Part shown: piece by piece, positions 12,041 to 19,393 of the stretch
How positions within the stretch are numbered: position 1 is the stretch's first letter
Layout: every line of letters begins with the position of its first letter
Source: Planctomycetota bacterium
Lineage (GTDB): Bacteria; Planctomycetota; Planctomycetia; Gemmatales; Gemmataceae
Direction: 5' to 3'
Assembly (NCBI GenBank): GCA_021781415.1
Contig: JAJXWW010000001.1
Coordinates: 1 to 64,000, forward strand
Length of the DNA: 64,000 bases
The notes under the pieces: model-generated
What the model was told of the DNA's origin: nothing
Databases searched by the model: none
What the model saw: the letters and a program-made list of their open reading frames with translations, nothing else
Translations under genes and position numbers: made by a program

Positions 12041-12607
12041 GTGGCAAAGAGAAAGCAGTCGGTTCAAGTGCCGGCGGAAGTGCTTGAGAACCAGATTCAC
12101 ATCGTGCGCGGGCAGCGCGTGATGCTCGATGAGGATTTGGCGAAGCTTTACGATGTGCCCACGAAAGTTTTCAATCAAGCGGTCAAACGAAACCTCGAAA
12201 GGTTCCCGGGCGATTTTTCGTTTCAGCTTACGCTACAAGAGGTTACAATCTTGAGGTCACAAATTGCGACCTCAAGATCGGGTCACGGAGGACGGCGATA
12301 TTTGCCGCGGGTCTTCATCGAACATGGCGTGGCGATGCTCTCCAGCGTTCTGAATTCGCAGAGAGCCATTGATGTGAACATCGAGATAATCCACGTCTTC
12401 ATCCGCTTACGCCGCCTTCTCGCCACACCGGGAGAATTGGCTGCTCAGTTACAGAGACTCGCCGAAACCGTGCAACTGCACGACGAGCAAATGAAAGTTA
12501 TCACCGATGTACTGCGAAAGCTGATGGAGCCACCACCGCAACCGCCTCGAGGTCGTATTGGTTTTCAGACCCCCGAAATGCAGGATTTCGCCGAGAACCA
12601 TCCGTAG
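12041..12607 (+). CDS. ORF6N-domain DNA-binding protein, copy 1
   Basis: A 188-residue protein. The ORF6N (KilA-N-related) domain covers about residues 12-100: VLENQIHIVRGQRVMLDEDL, LAKLYDVPTKVFNQAVKRN, FPGDFSFQLT and LPRVFIEHGVAMLSSVLNS. A helical or coiled segment follows (VFIRLRRLL, LAETVQLHDEQMKVITDVLR). The start is the GTG at 12041, with AAGGAG 7 nt upstream. ORF6N proteins are best known from phages and plasmids but are also scattered through bacterial chromosomes; their role is not established. It lies with its paralogue between the PSD1 and DUF1501 genes. Confidence 0.85.
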   Translation: MAKRKQSVQVPAEVLENQIHIVRGQRVMLDEDLAKLYDVPTKVFNQAVKRNLERFPGDFSFQLTLQEVTILRSQIATSRSGHGGRRYLPRVFIEHGVAMLSSVLNSQRAIDVNIEIIHVFIRLRRLLATPGELAAQLQRLAETVQLHDEQMKVITDVLRKLMEPPPQPPRGRIGFQTPEMQDFAENHP

Positions 12608-12688
12608 TTTCCCGAATCCGCCCGCTGGCTGACGCAAACGATGCTGGCCAATGAGATGATGAATCTCAATGAGGTGCTGAATAAGTAA
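12608..12688 (+). pseudogene. Relic of the PSD1/DUF1553 3' end
   Basis: Immediately after ORF6N copy 1, the sequence reads FPESARWLTQ joined to TMLANEMMNLNEVLNK and a stop. Both pieces match the end of the PSD1 protein (FVESARWLAQ near 11620-11648 and TMLANEMMNLDEVLNK near 11924-11969), but the roughly 280 bp between them, including the two repeat units, are absent. This is a decayed second copy of the PSD1 tail left by a tandem duplication. Confidence 0.85.
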
Positions 12689-12707
12689 AGCACTCAGGAG
12701 TATGCCC

Positions 12708-13274
12708 GTGGCAAAGAAGAATCCGCCGGTTCAAGTATCGGAAGCCCTGATCGAGAACCAGATCCACATCGTACGCGGACAGCGTGTGATGCTGGATTCG
12801 GCTCTTGCTGAATTGTATGGCGTCCCGACCAGCCGACTTAACGAACAAGTTAGTCGCAATCGAACGCGCTTTCCTTCCGATTTTGCGTTTCAGCTTACGC
12901 AGAAAGAGTTTACGGCTTTGATATCGCAATCTGCGACATCAAATCCGGGGCGGGGCGGACGCCGTAAACTGCCTTGGGTGTTCACCGAACACGGCGTCGC
13001 CATGCTCTCTAGCGTTCTTAACTCGCAACGGGCCATCGACGTAAACATTGAAATCATCCGCGCCTTCGTTCGCCTTCGCCGCCTGCTCGCCACGCCCGGC
13101 GAATTGGTCGCCCAACTCCAAAAGTTGGCCGAAACCGTGCAACTGCACGACGAACAGATTAAAGTGATTACCGATGTCCTGCGAAAGCTGATGGAGCCGC
13201 CGCCGCAACCGCCGAGGGGTCGCATCGGCTTTCGTGTTCCCGAACAAGATCTCTCTGCCGAATCCGAGGAGTAA
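12708..13274 (+). CDS. ORF6N-domain DNA-binding protein, copy 2
   Basis: A 188-residue paralogue of the preceding ORF6N gene with the same domain layout (LIENQIHIVRGQRVMLDSAL, LPWVFTEHGVAMLSSVLNS, KLMEPPPQPPRGRIGF). The C-terminal half is nearly identical to copy 1, while the segment after the putative DNA-binding motif has diverged (VPTSRLNEQVSRNRTRFPSD). The GTG at 12708 is preferred: AGGAG is 7 nt upstream and copy 1 starts at the same codon, whereas the in-frame ATG at 12702 is too close to the Shine-Dalgarno sequence. Its last codons contain GAGGAG, which is the ribosome-binding site of the DUF1501 gene. Confidence 0.85.
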   Translation: MAKKNPPVQVSEALIENQIHIVRGQRVMLDSALAELYGVPTSRLNEQVSRNRTRFPSDFAFQLTQKEFTALISQSATSNPGRGGRRKLPWVFTEHGVAMLSSVLNSQRAIDVNIEIIRAFVRLRRLLATPGELVAQLQKLAETVQLHDEQIKVITDVLRKLMEPPPQPPRGRIGFRVPEQDLSAESEE

Positions 13275-13278
13275 TTCC

Positions 13279-14715
13279 ATGAACCCGATCCACGACTTTA
13301 CCCGCAACATCACCCGCCGTTATTTCTTCAAAGCTGGGTCGCATGCCGTCGGCTGGGCGGCGTTGGCCTCGCTGCTCGATGGCGACAAGGCACACGGTGC
13401 GCCCGTCAAAACGCACTTTCCCGCCAAGGCCAAGCACGTCATTTATCTGCACATGGTCGGCGGACCCGCTCAGATGGATCTGTACGACTATAAACCCAAG
13501 ATGCAGGAATGGTACGACAAAGATCTGCCCGACTCCATTCGCAACGGGCAACGGCTGACGACCATGACCAGCGGGCAGAAGCGCTTTCCCATCGCGCCGT
13601 CGATGTTCAAGTTTGCCCAGCACGGTAAGAGCGGCATGTGGGTGTCGGAGCTGCTGCCGTGGACCGCGAAGATGGTCGATGACATGGCTTTCGTCCGCAG
13701 CATGTACACCGAGGCCATCAACCACGAACCGGCCATCAGCTTCATCCAGACCGGCAATCAAGTCACCGGCCGGCCCTGTCTGGGTGCTTGGGCTTCCTAC
13801 GGTCTCGGTTCGCTCAACGAAAATCTGCCTACTTTCGTCGTCCTCGTCGCCAAGCCGACGAACACCGAGCAAGTGCAGGCTATCTCGGCCCGGCTGTGGG
13901 CGTCCGGCTATCTGTCCGGCGAACATGCCGGCGTCCCCTTCCGCACCGCCGGCGATCCGATCCTGTACATCAACAATCCGCCCGGCGTCTCGTCCGACGT
14001 GCGCCGCAAGACGCTCGACGGCCTGCAAAAGCTCAACGAACTGAACTATAGCGCCCTCGGCGATCCGGAAACGCGCACGCGGATTCAACAGTACGAAATG
14101 GCCTTCCGCATGCAATCGAGCGTGCCGGAGCTGACCGATCTGGCCCGGGAGCCAGAGTCCACGTTCAAGCTGTACGGCGATGCGGCCAAGAAACCGGGCA
14201 CGTTCGCCAACACGGTGTTGCTGGCGCGGCGCATGGTCGAGCGCGGCGTGCGTTTCGTGCAGATTTACCACAACAACTGGGACACGCACGGCAATGTCGC
14301 CGGCCGCTTGCCCGATCAGTGCCGGGATGTGGACCAAGCGTGCTATGGCCTCATTCAAGATCTGAAAAAGCGTGGAATCTACGACGAGACGCTGGTGATC
14401 TGGGGCGGCGAGTTCGGTCGCACCATCTACTCGCAGGGCGGCCTGTCGAAGCAGAACTATGGCCGCGATCATCATCCGCGCTGCTTTACCATGTGGATGG
14501 CCGGCGGTGGCATCAAGCCCGGCGCGATCCTCGGCGAGACCGACGATTTCTCGTACAACATCGTCAAAGATCCGGTCCACATCCGCGATTTCCACGCGAC
14601 GGTGCTGCAACTGTTGGGTTTCGATCACCAGCGCTTCACCTATCGCTATCAGGGACTCGATCAGCGTCTCACCGGCGTCGAACCGGCGCGGGTGGTCAAG
14701 GAGTTGCTGGCTTAG
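13279..14715 (+). CDS. DUF1501 family secreted protein
   Basis: A 478-residue DUF1501 protein, an alkaline-phosphatase/sulfatase-fold family. ITRRYFFKAGSHAVGWAALA near residues 10-30 is a twin-arginine-type signal. Family blocks include HVIYLHMVGGPAQMDLYDYK, VSELLPWTAKMVDDMAFVRS, YHNNWDTHGNVAGRLPDQ, WGGEFGRTIYSQGG and YGRDHHPRCFTMWMAGGGIK. The start is the ATG at 13279 with GAGGAG 8 nt upstream, only 4 bp after the ORF6N stop. DUF1501 proteins are normally encoded directly after a PSD1 cytochrome; here the pair is split by two ORF6N genes. The enzymatic role of the pair is unknown. Confidence 0.9.
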   Translation: MNPIHDFTRNITRRYFFKAGSHAVGWAALASLLDGDKAHGAPVKTHFPAKAKHVIYLHMVGGPAQMDLYDYKPKMQEWYDKDLPDSIRNGQRLTTMTSGQKRFPIAPSMFKFAQHGKSGMWVSELLPWTAKMVDDMAFVRSMYTEAINHEPAISFIQTGNQVTGRPCLGAWASYGLGSLNENLPTFVVLVAKPTNTEQVQAISARLWASGYLSGEHAGVPFRTAGDPILYINNPPGVSSDVRRKTLDGLQKLNELNYSALGDPETRTRIQQYEMAFRMQSSVPELTDLAREPESTFKLYGDAAKKPGTFANTVLLARRMVERGVRFVQIYHNNWDTHGNVAGRLPDQCRDVDQACYGLIQDLKKRGIYDETLVIWGGEFGRTIYSQGGLSKQNYGRDHHPRCFTMWMAGGGIKPGAILGETDDFSYNIVKDPVHIRDFHATVLQLLGFDHQRFTYRYQGLDQRLTGVEPARVVKELLA

Positions 14716-14760
14716 TCTACTCGGGACAATCGGAGTGTGGCCAGAACGAACGGAGGAGCT

Positions 14761-14976
14761 ATGAGCCGCGAATTTAGTGTGGTCATCGAGCGCGACGAGG
14801 AGGGATACTTCGTCGCGTCCGTTCCGACCCTGCCGGGCTGCCACACGCAGGCCCGTTCGCTCGACGAGCTGATGGTACGGGTACGCGAAGCTATTGCTTT
14901 GTGCTTGGAGGTTGAGACCGAGGAAACCGGTGGCCTGGAGTTCGTGGGTGTCCAACGAGTGAGTATCCCGGTATGA
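14761..14976 (+). CDS. hicB: HicB-family antitoxin
   Basis: A 71-residue protein with the partial RNase H-like HicB fold: FSVVIERDEEGYFVASVPTL, PGCHTQARSLDELM and REAIALCLEVE. The ATG at 14761 follows a strong GGAGGAG. It lacks an obvious C-terminal DNA-binding domain, so it is the short form of HicB. Its stop overlaps the hicA start (ATGA), and it precedes the toxin gene. Confidence 0.85.
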   Translation: MSREFSVVIERDEEGYFVASVPTLPGCHTQARSLDELMVRVREAIALCLEVETEETGGLEFVGVQRVSIPV

Positions 14977-15203
14977 GTGGGAAATTGCCGGCGTTGACGG
15001 GGGTAGAAGTGATCCGGGCGCTGCAACGCGCTGGGTTCTCCGTAGTGCGCGTTCGCAGCAGCCATCACCTTCTACGGCACGCGGACGGTCGCACTACTCT
15101 GGTTCCTGTCCACGGCGGAGAGACCATTGGTCCGGGACTGATGAGCAAAATCCTTCGTGACTGCGGCCTGGACCGCGAACAATTCCGATCTCTGCTCGGC
15201 TGA
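14973..15203 (+). CDS. hicA: HicA-family mRNA interferase toxin
   Basis: A 76-residue dsRBD-fold toxin. It contains LTGVEVIRALQRAGFSVVRV, the catalytic-His region SSHHLLRHADG, and VPVHGGETIGPGLMSKILRD, all characteristic of HicA, which cleaves mRNA and is neutralised by HicB. Its start overlaps the hicB stop by 4 bp. The active-site His appears intact, so the module should be functional. Confidence 0.85.
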   Translation: MSGKLPALTGVEVIRALQRAGFSVVRVRSSHHLLRHADGRTTLVPVHGGETIGPGLMSKILRDCGLDREQFRSLLG

Positions 15204-15260
15204 CGCTGTCACGCCGCCGATCCTAACCGCGAAGCTGCGCGAGGAAATTCGAGGTTTTAC

Positions 15261-15482
15261 ATGAACGAGCAATGGCAATCGCGGATTACCATCGAGCCGG
15301 GTAAGCGAAGCGGTCAGCCGTGCATTCGCAATATGCGGATCACGGTGCAGGACGTGCTGGAGTACCTCGCGGGAGGCATGACCGTGGAGGAAGTGCTGGA
15401 CGACTTTCCCGAATTGACGGAGGAAGACGTGCGCGCCTGCCTGGCATTTGCGGCCGACCGCGAACGGAGATTGCGGGGATGA
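15261..15482 (+). CDS. DUF433-domain antitoxin (VapB-like)
   Basis: A 73-residue DUF433 protein: ITIEPGKRSGQPCIRNMRIT followed by VQDVLEYLAGGMTVEEVLDD, a small winged or trihelical DNA-binding domain. DUF433 proteins typically precede a DUF5615/PIN-like toxin, as here. Its stop overlaps the ATG of the toxin gene (15479-15482). Confidence 0.85.
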   Translation: MNEQWQSRITIEPGKRSGQPCIRNMRITVQDVLEYLAGGMTVEEVLDDFPELTEEDVRACLAFAADRERRLRG

Positions 15483-15811
15483 GACTCTTGTTCGACCAGA
15501 ACCTATCGCGGAAGTTAGTCGGACTGCTCGCGGTCGAATATCCTGGCTCCGAACATGTCGAGCCGGCAGGGCTTCTGGGAGCCGACGACCTTACAATATG
15601 GCATTATGCGGCGGGACAAGGTCTGATGGTGGTATCAAAAGACTCCGATTTCCGGCACCTAGCGCTGCTGCGCGGACCACCGCCGAAAGTGATTTGGCTG
15701 CGGATCGGGAACGGAGGAACGGCGGTGGTGGATACATTGCTGCGTGCGCGGATGGCGGACGTACAAGCGTTCACAACGGATCCGACCCTGGCATTGTTGG
15801 TGTTGTCGTAG
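15479..15811 (+). CDS. DUF5615/Mut7-C PIN-like toxin
   Basis: A 110-residue PIN-like protein. Acidic residues sit at the expected positions: LLFDQNLS at the N-terminus, the ADDLTIWHYAA motif and VVSKDSDFRHLALLRG. These correspond to the metal-binding aspartates of DUF5615 proteins, presumed RNases of type II toxin-antitoxin modules. It is coupled to the DUF433 gene by an ATGA overlap. Confidence 0.85.
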   Translation: MRLLFDQNLSRKLVGLLAVEYPGSEHVEPAGLLGADDLTIWHYAAGQGLMVVSKDSDFRHLALLRGPPPKVIWLRIGNGGTAVVDTLLRARMADVQAFTTDPTLALLVLS

Positions 15812-15832
15812 TCGAATTGATGAGGACACCGA

Positions 15833-16123
15833 TTGTCACTCCAAGTATTTGATGATCTCGTCGAAAGCATCCGGCAGGCTGGCCGAATCCGCCGAGGAGA
15901 GGCGGAGCCAAGCCGCGCGACTGAGTTTGCGCCGGTAAATGTGAAGGCGATTCGACTGCGACTTGGCAAGTCGCAGTCGGAGTTCGCGCGGATGATCGGG
16001 GTAAGTGTCTCGACGTTACGGAATTGGGAACAGGGACGGCGGCGACCGGATGGGCCGGCTCGCGCCCTACTGAAGGTCGCAACAGTCAATCCGGAGGCCG
16101 TAGCGACTGCGCTGGCCGATTGA
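15833..16123 (+). CDS. HTH antitoxin-like regulator (NadS/HigA type), no toxin partner
   Basis: A 96-residue protein starting at TTG (15833) with GAGGA about 7 nt upstream. Residues about 37-85 form an Xre-type helix-turn-helix (LGKSQSEFARMIGVSVSTL then RNWEQGRRRPDGPA). This resembles NadS/HigA antitoxins, which are normally downstream of a RelE/HigB toxin. Here the upstream gene is the DUF5615 toxin instead, only 21 bp away, so it may act as a third member of that module or be an orphan. Confidence 0.75.
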   Translation: MSLQVFDDLVESIRQAGRIRRGEAEPSRATEFAPVNVKAIRLRLGKSQSEFARMIGVSVSTLRNWEQGRRRPDGPARALLKVATVNPEAVATALAD

Positions 16124-16257
16124 GTAGAACTCATTCGGAGCTGTCTCAAGAACGAGCTTGGATCGTTCGGCACAGGAGGCGAGTTCGCGGCGGCAACCGC
16201 CATCCTCGGTCGGCCGATCGAATGGGCCAGGGAGACAAAACTTGTCTTGGAGGGACC

Positions 16258-17232
16258 ATGCCTCAATCTCTTCGCGCAGCCGTTTTCTCCGCGTACCTCT
16301 TCTTACTGGGATACCCTCTCTCGGCTGCCGAACGCGCCGACGATGAGAAAAAAGCCATCGCTTTTGTCGAAAAAATGGAAGGCCGCATCGAGATCGACCG
16401 AGACAAGCCCGACAAGCCCGTCGTTGGCGTCGATCTGGTCGGCTGCAAAGTGCCGGACGACGCCTTGGCTCGGCTGCGCGCCTTCCCCAAACTGCAACGG
16501 CTGAATTTGAGCCAAGCGACCATCTCCGACGACGCCCTCGCGGCGCTGAAAGATCTGCGGAAGGTGGAAATCCTCGACCTGTCCGGAACCTCCCTCGGCG
16601 ACAAGGGACTGGCCCATCTCAAAGACGCACCCCAGCTCAAGACGGTGAACCTGAGCGGAACCGCCGTCCGCGATGCCGGACTGCGCTCGCTCCAAAAGCT
16701 CTCCCGCTTGCAAAGCCTCGATCTCAGCGGTACCGGCATCGGCGACGCGGGGCTGGTGCATTTAGAAGAGCTAAAAGAGCTGCAAACACTGTATCTCTAT
16801 CGCACCTCGATCACCGATGCCGGCCTTGCACGGGTGAAAAAAATCGCCGCCCTGCGAACGCTGAGTCTCAACGGCACGTCCATCGGCGACGCGGGATTGG
16901 AGCATCTGGCCGAGCTGAAAGAACTGCGTACGCTGACGCTGAGCAACACACAAGTAAAGGGGTCGGGATTGTCTCATTTGAAAGTCCTGCCGCATTTACA
17001 ATCGTTGGGATTGGGACAGACGCCGCTGAACGACGACGGCTTGGCAAACGTGGAAGGTCTCGTCCAGCTGAGGCAGCTGTATCTCACCGGCACGCAAATC
17101 ACCGACAAAGGCTTGCCCCGCCTCAAGGCGCTGAAACGCCTGGAGCAACTCGACCTCGGCAATACGAAGGTCGGCGACAAAGCCGTCGCCGACCTTCGCA
17201 AGGCACTGCCCAAACTGATGGTCTTGCGCTGA
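16258..17232 (+). CDS. Secreted leucine-rich-repeat protein
   Basis: A 324-residue protein. The ATG at 16258 (GGAGGG upstream) opens a signal peptide (MPQSLRAAVFSAYLFLLGYP) cleaved near SAA-E. From about residue 60 to the end there are roughly eleven LRRs with a 24-residue period of the form LxxLxLxxTxIxDxGLxxLxxL, for example LDLSGTSLGDKGLAHLKD. This is the bacterial T/D-rich LRR subtype common in planctomycetes. It is probably a binding scaffold in the cell envelope; the partner is unknown. Confidence 0.85.
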   Translation: MPQSLRAAVFSAYLFLLGYPLSAAERADDEKKAIAFVEKMEGRIEIDRDKPDKPVVGVDLVGCKVPDDALARLRAFPKLQRLNLSQATISDDALAALKDLRKVEILDLSGTSLGDKGLAHLKDAPQLKTVNLSGTAVRDAGLRSLQKLSRLQSLDLSGTGIGDAGLVHLEELKELQTLYLYRTSITDAGLARVKKIAALRTLSLNGTSIGDAGLEHLAELKELRTLTLSNTQVKGSGLSHLKVLPHLQSLGLGQTPLNDDGLANVEGLVQLRQLYLTGTQITDKGLPRLKALKRLEQLDLGNTKVGDKAVADLRKALPKLMVLR

Positions 17233-17233
17233 A

Positions 17234-17548
17234 TCACTCGCCCACACCGCCTCTCTCCTGGTTTTCTCCGCACACCGCGCGCAGCGCCACCGGGTTGAGC
17301 CAATGGCGAAAATCGAGCGCGCGCAGACAGAGCGGGCAGCGCAAGCGCGGCAAGTGCTGGTGCAACATCGCCTTGACCCGCAGCCGAACGGATCGCACCG
17401 GACACGGCCAATGAGAACACATCCACTCGCCCTCAAAACACGACGCACAGTCGGGTTTGTCGGCGGGTATTTCCGTATAAATACGATCTATTAACGTGCC
17501 ATTAAGGCGAATGTCCCGCGACGGCACGATGCGATAATGCTTCTCCAC
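17234..17548 (-). CDS. Small cysteine-rich protein, possible zinc ribbon
   Basis: A 104-residue protein I do not recognise. It has cysteine pairs CASC (about residue 34), CSHWPC (about 44) and CPLC (about 71), which could form a zinc site. The start overlaps the last 47 bp of the upstream HTH gene on the same strand, which suggests a two-gene unit. Its end is 2 bp from the converging LRR gene. It may be an open frame only; the clustered cysteines and operon position are the main support. Confidence 0.45.
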   Translation of the reverse strand: MEKHYRIVPSRDIRLNGTLIDRIYTEIPADKPDCASCFEGEWMCSHWPCPVRSVRLRVKAMLHQHLPRLRCPLCLRALDFRHWLNPVALRAVCGENQERGGVGE

Positions 17549-17744
17549 GGCGATCTCCCGTTGTCGGGTGAAGGGACAGGTCCTCCAAGTAGCGCTCGAT
17601 GGCGGCGGCGCGCCAGCGCGTGCTGCGCGCGTGCGGATGGACCGGCGACGGCAGCAGCCCCAAGGCCGTCCAGCGCCAAACCGTTCGTTCGCTGATCGAA
17701 AGCCGCCGCGCCACCTCGCGGACGGTAAGGAGATCCGGGTTCAT
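17502..17744 (-). CDS. Helix-turn-helix protein (MerR/excisionase-like)
   Basis: An 80-residue DNA-binding protein. The motif LTVREVARRLSISERTVWRW, followed by TALGLLPSPVHPHARSTRW, is the HTH plus wing of excisionase/MerR-type DNA-binding domains. The ATG at 17744 is chosen because this domain begins at once; an upstream start would add a sequence unlike any domain. Two short palindromes 90-117 bp upstream (17835-17861) may be its target. Confidence 0.7.
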   Translation of the reverse strand: MNPDLLTVREVARRLSISERTVWRWTALGLLPSPVHPHARSTRWRAAAIERYLEDLSLHPTTGDRRGEALSHRAVAGHSP

Positions 17745-17834
17745 GGCGCACACCGCAATTATGAGCAACCTGCGAGGATATTTGCTTCGTCCGCAATCGC
17801 GGGGCTGGGATCGCGCTTGCGGGCCTCTTCCGAG

Positions 17835-17861
17835 TGTACTGTACATTTGTATATGTTACAA
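17835..17861. promoter_or_regulatory. Two adjacent operator-like palindromes
   Basis: TGTACTGTACA (17835-17845) and TTGTATATGTTACAA (17847-17861; arms TTGTA and TACAA) are adjacent in the divergent region between the HTH gene and the TPR gene. They are plausible regulator sites that could control one or both. Confidence 0.4.
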
Positions 17862-17983
17862 GGGGGAAAAATTGTGCTCGGTGGAAGACGCGCTTCGACT
17901 CCGGTTCGTGTGGCAAGAAATTGGCATTTTGGCTACGATAGCCCAATAGAGTGGACGATTGGGGTTCCAACGGAGAGCGAACG

Positions 17984-19303
17984 ATGCGAACATTAAGGAC
18001 AAAGATCGCGGTCTTGGGGATGCCGCTGGCAGTGTTGGCGTGTCTCTCGGTAATGCGCGCCGGAGCCGAAGAGCGCGATTCCGAGTTGCGCCGTCAAGCG
18101 TTGAAACTCAACGAGATTACGGGCAAAGATGTTTTGGATGGCGAGAAGGTCCGGCTGCTCAAGGATAAGGCCGCCGCCAAACGACTGACGGTCGAGGCCG
18201 CGCGCATGGCCGCCGAAAAGCCGCAGCCTTTTAGCTACAACGCCACCGCTCTGCTCGGCTCCGTTTCCTACCGCGTCAAAAACTACCGCGCTGCCGAGAC
18301 GTTCTATCGCCTGCATTTGGATCAAGCCAAGGAACTGCGCAGCATTCGAGGGCTGATCGACTCCTACAGCGGACTGATCGATGCCTCCTACGGCGGACGC
18401 CGCTACGCACAGACCGAAAAACTGTGCGTCGAAGTCACCAAGAACGAACACATTCTGGCGTCGTTGCAGGCGTTGGAAACCGATCGCGAGAAGGCCGCCG
18501 ACAAGGAACGCAAGGAACTGAAAACGTTCATCTCGCGCGTACTCAAGGTGCAGATCATGGCCGTGGCTCGGCAGGGAGACGCCGACCGCGCCGTCGAGTT
18601 GATCGACAACCTCTTGAAAGATCAAAACGACGGCTGGCTGGCCTTGGATCTGAAGGGTCTCGTCTATCGTCTCGCCGACAAGAACAAGGAAGCGCTCAAA
18701 GTCTACGAAGAAGAGATTCAGCGCATCAAAGACGATAACGATCTGAAAAAGAAAGATCAACAAGAGCTGCTCGAAGACGTTCGCTATTCGCTCAGCGGCG
18801 TGTACATCGAATTGAAACAGATCGACAAAGCGGCCGAGCAATTGAAGACGCTGTTGGAAAAGCATCCCGACAATACGACCTACAACAACGATCTCGGCTA
18901 CATCTGGGCGGACCACGACATGAACCTCGTCGAGGCCGAGAAATTGATCCGCAAGGCCATCGACGACGACCGCAAACAGCGTCAGAAGGCCGACCCCGAC
19001 GCCAAACCCGGCGCGATCAAGGATCGCGGTGCCTATCTCGATAGCCTGGGTTGGGTGCTGTACAAACAGAAGAAATACGCTGAGGCCAAAGTGCAACTCC
19101 AAGAGGCCGTGCGCCAAACCATTGAGGAGGACGAGGAAGAGTCGATTGAGATTTACGATCATCTCGGCGACGTGCTGCTGGCGCTGAACCAGAAAAAGGA
19201 AGCCGTGGCCGCCTGGAAAAAGGGCGTCGAAGTCGCCGGCGACAGCAAGCGCGAACGCAAACGCAAAGAAGAAGTGGAAAAGAAAATCAGCGCCAACCAG
19301 TAA
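17984..19303 (+). CDS. Secreted tetratricopeptide-repeat protein
   Basis: A 439-residue protein with signal peptide MRTLRTKIAVLGMPLAVLAC at the N-terminus; the ATG at 17984 has GGAG 8 nt upstream. The remainder is helical with TPR units, for example FYRLHLDQAKELRSIRGLID, VYIELKQIDKAAEQLKTLLE and LGDVLLALNQKKEAVAAWKK. The last repeats (about 290-430) are the most regular, and the C-terminus is very basic. It is likely an envelope scaffold. It is followed by a strong hairpin at 19314-19345. Confidence 0.8.
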   Translation: MRTLRTKIAVLGMPLAVLACLSVMRAGAEERDSELRRQALKLNEITGKDVLDGEKVRLLKDKAAAKRLTVEAARMAAEKPQPFSYNATALLGSVSYRVKNYRAAETFYRLHLDQAKELRSIRGLIDSYSGLIDASYGGRRYAQTEKLCVEVTKNEHILASLQALETDREKAADKERKELKTFISRVLKVQIMAVARQGDADRAVELIDNLLKDQNDGWLALDLKGLVYRLADKNKEALKVYEEEIQRIKDDNDLKKKDQQELLEDVRYSLSGVYIELKQIDKAAEQLKTLLEKHPDNTTYNNDLGYIWADHDMNLVEAEKLIRKAIDDDRKQRQKADPDAKPGAIKDRGAYLDSLGWVLYKQKKYAEAKVQLQEAVRQTIEEDEEESIEIYDHLGDVLLALNQKKEAVAAWKKGVEVAGDSKRERKRKEEVEKKISANQ

Positions 19304-19313
19304 CGAGAAACAC

Positions 19314-19345
19314 CCTCGTTCCCACGCAAGAACGTGGGAACGAGG
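19314..19345. terminator. Hairpin terminator-like palindrome (family F)
   Basis: A perfect 13-bp stem, CCTCGTTCCCACG with its complement CGTGGGAACGAGG, and a 6-nt loop, directly after the TPR gene. No clear T-tract follows. The CGTTCCCA core is a frequent planctomycete intergenic repeat, so it may be a repeat acting as a terminator. Confidence 0.6.
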
Positions 19346-19393
19346 ATACTTTATCTCGTTCGCATGTGTGGGAACAAAGGTCAAGGACAATCC

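Noticed and set aside
12041-13274. Prophage remnant suggested by the ORF6N genes
   Set aside because: No integrase, structural or replication genes accompany them, and ORF6N genes also occur in chromosomes.
13168-14955. 595-codon open frame opposite the DUF1501 gene
   Set aside because: It is an antisense shadow in high-GC sequence; the DUF1501 protein is unmistakable.
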